64,000 nt of DNA, taken from contig CACVBU010001366.1 of NCBI GenBank assembly GCA_902728285.1, positions 102,971-166,970 of the forward strand. The letters run 5' to 3'. This document shows, one piece after another, positions 59,401 through 64,000 of the stretch. The position numbers were made by a program, and so were the translations under genes. Every line of letters begins with the position of its first letter. The stretch's first letter is position 1. This stretch comes from Clytia hemisphaerica (taxonomy: Eukaryota > Cnidaria > Hydrozoa > Leptothecata > Clytiidae). The notes beneath the pieces were generated by a model. The model saw nothing but the letters and a program-made list of their open reading frames with translations. It ran no database searches and had not been told where the DNA came from.

Positions 59401-61073
59401 CACCAGAAACAACATCTGCCGAAACAACACCTGCCAAAATGACCACCCCTCTAACTACAACGACAACCATCTCTACCACAACAACGACTACCCCTACAAC
59501 GACAACGACTACGACCACCCCTACAACAACAATGACGACGACAACCCCTAAAACGACTACGACCACCCCTAAAACGACTACGACCACCCCTACAACAACA
59601 ACGACTACGACCACCCCAACTACCACTACGACAATCCCTACCACAACAACAACAACGACCACCCCTACCACAACAACAACAACGACCACCCCTACAACGA
59701 CAACGACTACGACCACAACCCCAAGCACAACAACGACTGTGCCTGCTACGACAACAACGTCCACATCACCTAAACCAAAATTACAATCACTGTTCCGTGA
59801 GTAAAACACTAAACCTCAATCATGCTATGAAAATATTTATATCCTCACCTAAGTTTAATTTAATTTCTTAATGTTATTCAAGGGGTAAATTATCCAAAAA
59901 ATTCGAACACTTTTCCAAAAATCTCACAAAAAATCTAAATAAACCCCGAAAAATTTCAAAATATCTTTCAACCTATCGTACACTATTTTGGAATATTTTA
60001 ACTTTTGATGTTATCCATGCTGCTTTTTCTCCGCCCCCTCCTCCTATCCTATCACGCACAAAATTTTATCCTGACTCATAACTTCAATCCCTGGAAGTTT
60101 AGAGTAATTTCCGAAAAATTTTGATAATTTCTTGATTCAATTTTGTATGTCATTTTTCTTCAGGGTGTTCTGGTGTTTGTCAAGCGAACCAGTGTTACCA
60201 GATAAGCTCAAGAAGATTGACAGCGAACTCAAAAGGTAAAAAAAAAATTGAAGAAAAAAAATGAGAACAAGGAATTATTACAGACACTGGAGAAACAACG
60301 GACTGATTTTTGCCAATTTTTCATGTAAAAGCCTTGTGCGCAGTAATGACATTATTGTTCATCCTCCTTCCACCATTAAATGATTTTTCGTAGTATTTTT
60401 ATTGCAGCTCCTCATCATGGAGCAGTTATCCAATTCCCAAGACTTTAAGCTTTCCTCCAAGATTCAAGAGGAGATTTCATCCCAACTGTTGAAAGAAGTT
60501 CCACCGGGGCTGTGAGACAGGTGTATCAAAAATAGTTCGAATTACGGAGGGTAATCGAAGGTAATTCACTCCCCAACTAACAAGGGGACCAATAGTTCGA
60601 ATTACAAAAAGATTCGAATAATAGAGTTTCGAATGAGAGAGAGAGTTGACTGTAGCGTTTTATAGATATTTAAAATCGTCTTTTTTCCACCAGGTTACCA
60701 ATCGACCAACGCCTGGCGCAGTGGTTTTATTGCATTCCGTTTTAAAGATTGCTTGATGAAGAAAATCTGTTCTGATGATGATTTTTACAATCTACAAACC
60801 AAGAAACTTTGCTTGAGTATTGATCACAAGCGTACCAAATGGTGGTGGTCACCTAGACTAGTAGTCTATTCAAGAGCCTTCGTCAATATGCGACATGTGA
60901 ACTACGCACCTAGGCGTACCAATGGAACTTATAAACTTGACATTAATATGAAATGCAAAAGTAGTAATTGGGTAAGCCCTTTTAGTTTAAAGTCAAGTAG
61001 TTTTTCTCGAAATATTACCATTGACAACACACAAAATAGCGAGTTCATGTTGGAGATCTGGTCCTGTTTTTAA
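50414..61073 (+). CDS. Gene B: secreted astacin-family zinc metalloprotease, 16 exons, 643 aa
   Basis: Exons: 50414-50501, 51350-51427, 51978-52025, 52753-52800, 52961-53008, 53276-53320, 53511-53543, 54378-54503, 55202-55334, 55720-55823, 56213-56317, 58192-58247, 59095-59255, 59390-59796, 60164-60235, 60694-61073. All junctions are GT-AG, phases agree throughout and the coding sum is 1932 bp, giving 643 residues. Layout: signal peptide about 1-23 (MNLFKTWLL, then a hydrophobic core), acidic propeptide with YEGD at 131-134 (the FxGD-type Asp switch), a likely maturation site QQKR/GV near 145, and the astacin domain to Cys359. [12 protein letters not shown] lies at 255-266 and family cysteines at 193, 217, 245 and 359. 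A Thr-rich linker follows at about 360-493, then a Cys-containing C-terminal domain. The Met-turn reads SVLHY (Leu312), unlike gene A. The extra Cys260 inside the zinc motif is also unusual. Likely an extracellular protease; substrate unknown. Confidence 0.88.
50891..51230. mobile_element. Poly(G)-capped repeat, copy 2 (gene B intron 1)
   Basis: Starts with a run of twelve G then CGCCGTACGG, ends CCTGTACGCCCCCACT. Inverted relative to 20886-21219, with the same TTCCGAAATT words. Confidence 0.75.
51658..51847. mobile_element. MITE in gene B intron 2
   Basis: TTAATAAATTACGTCACAAA with CATCACTTG at left, mirrored by CAAGTGATG with TTTGTGACGTAATTTATGAA at right. Confidence 0.75.
52118..52308. 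mobile_element. AGCCCGAAGG-family MITE in gene B intron 3
   Basis: GACCATTGAGTTTAAAGCCC with GAAGGATCTAG at left, CTAGCCCTTCGGGCTTGGAAG with TCAATGGTC at right. It and the 52440-52610 element explain why this intron (727 bp) is longer than its duplicate (267 bp). Confidence 0.7.
52440..52615. mobile_element. Imperfect MITE in gene B intron 3
   Basis: GATATGCACCTCTGCAATGTC then CCACGGAC at left; GTCCGTGG then GACATTACAATGGTGCAAATC at right. Confidence 0.6.
53697..53960. mobile_element. CAGACCC-family MITE copy (gene B intron 7)
   Basis: CAGTGTCACAGACCCGCTGGG at left, CACCGGAGCTGTAAGAAAGGG at right, with GGTGGGAAAATACCCTGGAA inside. Confidence 0.7.
53971..54130. repeat. 160-bp near-perfect palindrome (gene B intron 7)
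   Basis: CAATAGACGATGTCGACTTT with CCGAATTCTCCCCGAATG at left is mirrored by CATTCGGGGAGAATTCGG with AAAGCCGATATCGTCTATTG at right. Its ends match those of the palindrome at 63568-63724. Confidence 0.85.
54963..55178. mobile_element. MITE of ATCGATTACTTCG words (gene B intron 8)
   Basis: Ends ATCTAGACGGTAC and GTACCGTCTGGAT; the interior is an array of TCGATTACTTCGATCATTA and its complement. Its right edge is about 23 bases from the exon 9 acceptor. Confidence 0.7.
56333..57225. repeat. ~445-bp tandem duplication with internal hairpins (gene B intron 11)
   Basis: GTTAACCGGTTAC, GACGACGGGCCTACATTGTCC and TTCATTGTGACGTCACTTTTT recur with a period near 445 bp. Each unit ends in a palindrome bounded by AATAATGACCGG and CCGGTCATTAT (about 56642-56777 and 57090-57223) with CGGGCTGTACTGAAAATATTG mirrored inside. 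Confidence 0.8.
57750..58040. mobile_element. CCCGGGGG-capped MITE, copy 3 (gene B intron 11)
   Basis: CACCCGGGGGGGGCGTACTTA at left, CTAGTGCCCCCCAG at right, with AGTCCCGCTAAAGGTC words. A diverged member of the 26640 / 29333 family. Confidence 0.65.
58390..58548. mobile_element. Palindromic MITE, TTTATCCCACTAAAAC core, copy 1 (gene B intron 12)
   Basis: CTTTATCCCACTAAAACCATC is mirrored by CAGCTTTAGTGGGATAAAGC, followed by CCCGCGCGGC and GGTTGAAAAGGTGTAT. The left outer arm is missing compared with 63081-63264. Confidence 0.7.
59390..59796 (+). repeat. Gene B exon 14: Thr/Pro-rich mucin-like linker
   Basis: After [17 protein letters not shown] the exon is almost entirely Thr runs broken by Pro, about 110 residues, encoded by ACN codons in an irregular array. 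Unlike gene A it has no fixed 21 bp unit and keeps its frame. A heavily O-glycosylated stalk between the protease and the C-terminal domain is expected. The antisense Val-rich open frame over the same bases is an artefact. Confidence 0.85.
60164..61073 (+). other. Gene B C-terminal Cys-rich domain, exons 15-16
   Basis: Exon 15 (60164-60235) encodes [14 protein letters not shown] onward. Exon 16 (60694-61073) encodes about 126 residues with [13 protein letters not shown], then [14 protein letters not shown], then NMKCKSSNW and a final EIWSCF before the stop. Six or more cysteines, basic and aromatic residues and one NIT glycosylation site suggest a secreted, possibly matrix- or glycan-binding module. 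It is shared with gene A but otherwise unrecognised. Confidence 0.75.
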
Positions 61074-61429
61074 ACGCAAATACACACAGTTTTGTAACCT
61101 AACGTAACGTCAAGAATTTTGTCCTTTCAACCACAAATTGTACACTTCTGTGGACGAAAAATTACCCGTTTCATGAAGCGTTATATTAATATTCAAAGTT
61201 TTCCTGATTTCCCGAATTTCTCAAACATGAAAACACTAAACACAAAAATATTCCAGACGCATTTCCGAGGTCTTTTCTCTATTTTTTCAGAACATACTGA
61301 CAAAAAGTTTTTTTTGCTGTGTGAAAATGCGTATACAACACCTTGCGGCTTTTGAAATGGCCGCGTACCACGTTGAAATTACTTGTAAGCCTACCCAAAG
61401 TTTTGGTCTTTTTTCTGTTGAAATATGGC

Positions 61430-61435
61430 AATAAA
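61430..61435 (+). terminator. Possible polyadenylation signal of gene B
   Basis: AATAAA about 357 bases after the gene B stop is the first clear match downstream. AT-rich context makes it tentative. Confidence 0.4.
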
Positions 61436-61746
61436 ATAACAGGGAATTTTTGCCGGCAATGAGAAAAGTTATCCTGCTGTAAAAGCCAGTTGTATCATCA
61501 GATTTTCCAATTTTTTGTTCTTTTTTTTCTCTTTTTAGCTTGCCTTATTCGCACGAAGGAGGATTTGGTATTCCAGGGGTACACTTCAAATAAACAATAT
61601 CTCATTACGTGAGGGAAAATGCTGATTCAAATTTGATTACGAGCAGCAAAGCAGCCAGATGAGCTGAATGATTGATAATCCTTTTTTTTAAAGTGTGTTA
61701 ATTTCTAATATAGGGCTAGTTTTTCTTCGATTATACAATGAAGTAT

Positions 61747-62005
61747 AAGCCCAAAAGGGCTAGAAGCGAATCTCTAACCGTTCTCAGGCGGCAAGAAAAA
61801 GTGAAACCTTAAAATATGCCCCGTATTTTCGACGACGGATTGAATCTAGAGATTCCTTTGTTTTCGAGTGATATTTTTTTTTCGAATTTTAGCGGTAAAT
61901 TTTGGTTTCAATCTCGCATTTGTGTAAAAACCAGGCGTGCCGTGCTAGGCCGCCTAACTTTGGTAGGATTTGTTAAGAGATTCGCTTCTAGTCCTTTGGG
62001 CAATA
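61747..62005. mobile_element. AGCCC...GGGCTAGAAGCG MITE
   Basis: AAGCCCAAAAGGGCTAGAAGC with GAATCTCT at left and AGAGATTCGCTTCTAGTCCTT with TGGGC at right. Related to 11460-11769. Confidence 0.65.
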
Positions 62006-62029
62006 TTTTTAAAGAGATAGATATGTAAA

Positions 62030-63080
62030 TAAGGTAATTTGAGTGCATGTACATTTTTTGTGATAATGATTGGAAAATGCAGTTTTTCTAATAACATTTA
62101 TTAGCTTTATTGTGTTCTATTTATATAGCCCTCAGGGGAGGGGCGCACTCAAGGTAATGAAGTAAATGCCCTAAGGGCTAGAAGCTTTGGGCTTCGGCTC
62201 TTAGCTTGCGTCACATACTTGCACAATTTGCAGTAACGATCTTTTTGCTTCGTCTCCCAGTCAGAGAAAGGTCCCATTTCGAAGAGTTAAAAAATAGACT
62301 ACTACATTAACACGCATGCGTGATTTGTCGTTCTTTAAGAACACATCTAGTTAATTCCTGTGATAAACAATTAGGAATGAATCGGTAGGGGTGGTTCAGT
62401 CACTTTTCGGTCGGGGTTGTGGATGGCCAAAAGTGGAATTTTTTATTCTTCCTCTTTGACCTTTTCCATATTTTCGATTTTTGATCATTTCGATCTTATC
62501 AATTAGGGTCAGGGTTGGAGCTCGAAACATTGCGTCATTATTTAGATGATCTGTAAAGTGTAGCAGAGGCTTTCTGGGGGAAATTGTATACTCTTCAGAA
62601 TAGGACCTTTCTTCCCCTCCTCAATAAGCCCTGGCAACCTGCTAAAAGATAAGTTTTTTCCAGACTCTTCCTCATTTTCAAATTTTTTAGAATTCCCACA
62701 TAGCTAATACTTGAACGACTAGTGGAATTTTGGATATCTTCTGGTTATTTTCATTCAATATTTTGTCAGTAGCACAAGCTTGAATTTTTTCACCGTTGGA
62801 AGTATAATTTCGAGGAGAATTATATGTAGATTGGTATTAAAAAATATGAGGGGTCAATTAAAATTAAAGGTTATGTCATTCTAAAATATTGTGCTCGTTT
62901 ATTATCGGAAAATATATCTTACAAAATGAATAAAATAAAATACAAAATTAAGTACAATAAATATATGACCCGTGAATATGGGACGAGATGGAGTTTTTAC
63001 AAGCTCTTATTGGATTTAGTTGGTCGTTAACCAGTAATAAAAAAATCTTGTTACTTTTTCCTAAAGAACATATCATTTTT
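62030..63080. other. Intergenic, no gene seen
   Basis: AT-rich with a GGGTCAGGGTTGGAGCTCGA word shared with 43860-43880 and an AATAAAATAAAAT cluster on the minus strand near 62930 that could serve the partial gene to the right. Nothing else recognised. Confidence 0.4.
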
Positions 63081-63264
63081 ATACACCTTTACGAACGTAG
63101 TCGCGCGGGTATTTTTTTGCCCACTTTATCCCACTAAAACCGTCCCAGTCCTTTTTTCGCATCAATAGACAATAGAAAAAATGCGTCAAAAAAGGATTGG
63201 GACGGTTTGAGTGGGATAAAGCGGACAAAAAAATGCCCGCGCGACTACGGTCGAAAAGGTGTAT
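63081..63264. mobile_element. Palindromic MITE, TTTATCCCACTAAAAC core, copy 2
   Basis: ATACACCTTTACGAACGTAGT with CGCGCGGG at left is mirrored by CCCGCGCGACTACGGTCGAAA then AGGTGTAT. The inner stem CTTTATCCCACT matches its mirror AGTGGGATAAAG. Confidence 0.85.
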
Positions 63265-63440
63265 CACTTCAAATGACCAATTATTAATGTACCTTATAAA
63301 AACTCCTATCTCGTCTGGTGAATATGATAGAAACTGAATCGCTATCAAATACAATACAGCATTAAACAGAAATTATATAAACAAATCTACTGGATTTGGT
63401 GGATTAAAATAAAAATAAGTTTGATGAATTTATAAACGAT

Positions 63441-63536
63441 TTAGTTGCAGGAACCAGAAATCATTTCAACGTTCCTGATGCTCAATGTTCCTTCTTCAGT
63501 TACAGTTTTCTTATTGCGGAAGCCAAAGATGTTGAT
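63441..63536 (-). CDS. Terminal exon of an unknown third gene (partial)
   Basis: On the minus strand a polypyrimidine tract and CAG acceptor lead into 31 codons plus a stop: INIFGFRNKK, then a middle part, then EMISGSCN. Only this frame stays open; the other two stop early. The acceptor is strong and composition looks coding, so I read it as the last exon of a gene entering from the right. I cannot name the product. A 157 bp palindrome sits in the presumed intron just upstream. Confidence 0.45.
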   Translation of the reverse strand: MNIFGFRNKKTVTEEGTLSIRNVEMISGSCN

Positions 63537-63567
63537 CTGAAAATAAAAATAAAGAATTTTTCAAGGT

Positions 63568-63724
63568 AATAGACGATATCGGATTTAGATAAACGCAATT
63601 CATTCTGGTTTCTAGGGACTCTCAAAGGAATTATAATCTATTATAATTGATCTATTATAATTCCTTTGAGAGTCCCTAGAAACCAGAATGCATTGCATTT
63701 ATCTAAATCCGATATCGTCTATTT
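63568..63724. repeat. 157-bp near-perfect palindrome
   Basis: AATAGACGATATCGGATTTA at left is mirrored by TAAATCCGATATCGTCTATT at right, with TTCTAGGGACTCTCAAAGGA and its mirror inside and a TATTATAATTGA-like centre. Same outer 14 bases as 53971-54130 but a different stem. Confidence 0.88.
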
Positions 63725-64000
63725 TATTGATACAAATTAATTGAAACAACTCCATCATTCGAACCTCTGTGAACCGAATATCGACTTAACTTGAACAAGT
63801 TATCTGGTCCCTTCAGTTAAAGATGGATTGTATGGCCTTACTCCAAAACTCGAACAAATTTCAATTCCCCGTGTAGTGTTTGAGCTTAAAATACTCTTCT
63901 GTACCAACTTTTAGTCTATTTGATTTTCGTAAAATTTGAAAAACTTAAAAATAAATTAAAAAATTCTCTGCTGGATTTAATTTCGAGAAAAAATCATCAC

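Noticed and set aside
59384-59809. 141-codon Val-rich minus-strand ORF
   Set aside because: Antisense of the gene B Thr/Pro linker; no splice or start context.

Overview
This is a eukaryotic (animal) window. It is AT-rich, its genes are split into short exons with GT-AG introns, and the rest is packed with small inverted-repeat transposons (MITEs), palindromes and satellite arrays. There is no bacterial operon structure, rRNA or CRISPR. Gene content and repeat style suggest a marine invertebrate, possibly a cnidarian or another early-branching animal; that placement is inference and weak.

Two multi-exon genes could be assembled exon by exon. Gene A is on the minus strand, 34079 down to 22094 (15 exons). 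Gene B is on the plus strand, 50414 to 61073 (16 exons). Both encode secreted astacin-family (M12A) zinc metalloproteases with the same layout: signal peptide, acidic propeptide built from several small phase-1 exons, catalytic domain with HExxHxxGxxHE and a Met-turn, Thr-rich mucin-like linker, and a Cys/Lys-rich C-terminal domain I do not recognise. Exon order and phases match between the genes and several exons have identical lengths, so they are paralogues in head-to-head orientation about 16.3 kb apart. They differ in telling ways. B has a tandem duplication of a two-exon propeptide cassette and a Leu in place of the Met-turn Met. A has related acidic propeptide exons, has lost the Asp of the propeptide FxGD-like switch, and carries a frameshift in its repetitive linker exon. 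A third gene is represented only by a likely terminal exon on the minus strand at 63441-63536; the rest lies beyond the right edge.

Region by region: 1-22 kb has no gene I can support. It holds a roughly 1 kb tandem duplication (2914-5086), several MITEs, and a 4.16 kb foldback-type transposon (13185-17344) with 76 bp terminal inverted repeats, an 8 bp target duplication and two oppositely oriented satellite arrays. 22-34 kb is gene A, whose introns hold many MITEs and a broken mariner-like transposase. 34-50.4 kb is intergenic and repeat-rich, with nested insertions and two tRNA-derived SINE heads. 50.4-61.1 kb is gene B, also with MITE-filled introns. 61-64 kb is repeats plus the partial terminal exon.

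Most long open frames here are by-products of tandem repeats whose period is a multiple of three. All calls come from reading the sequence; no database search was run.
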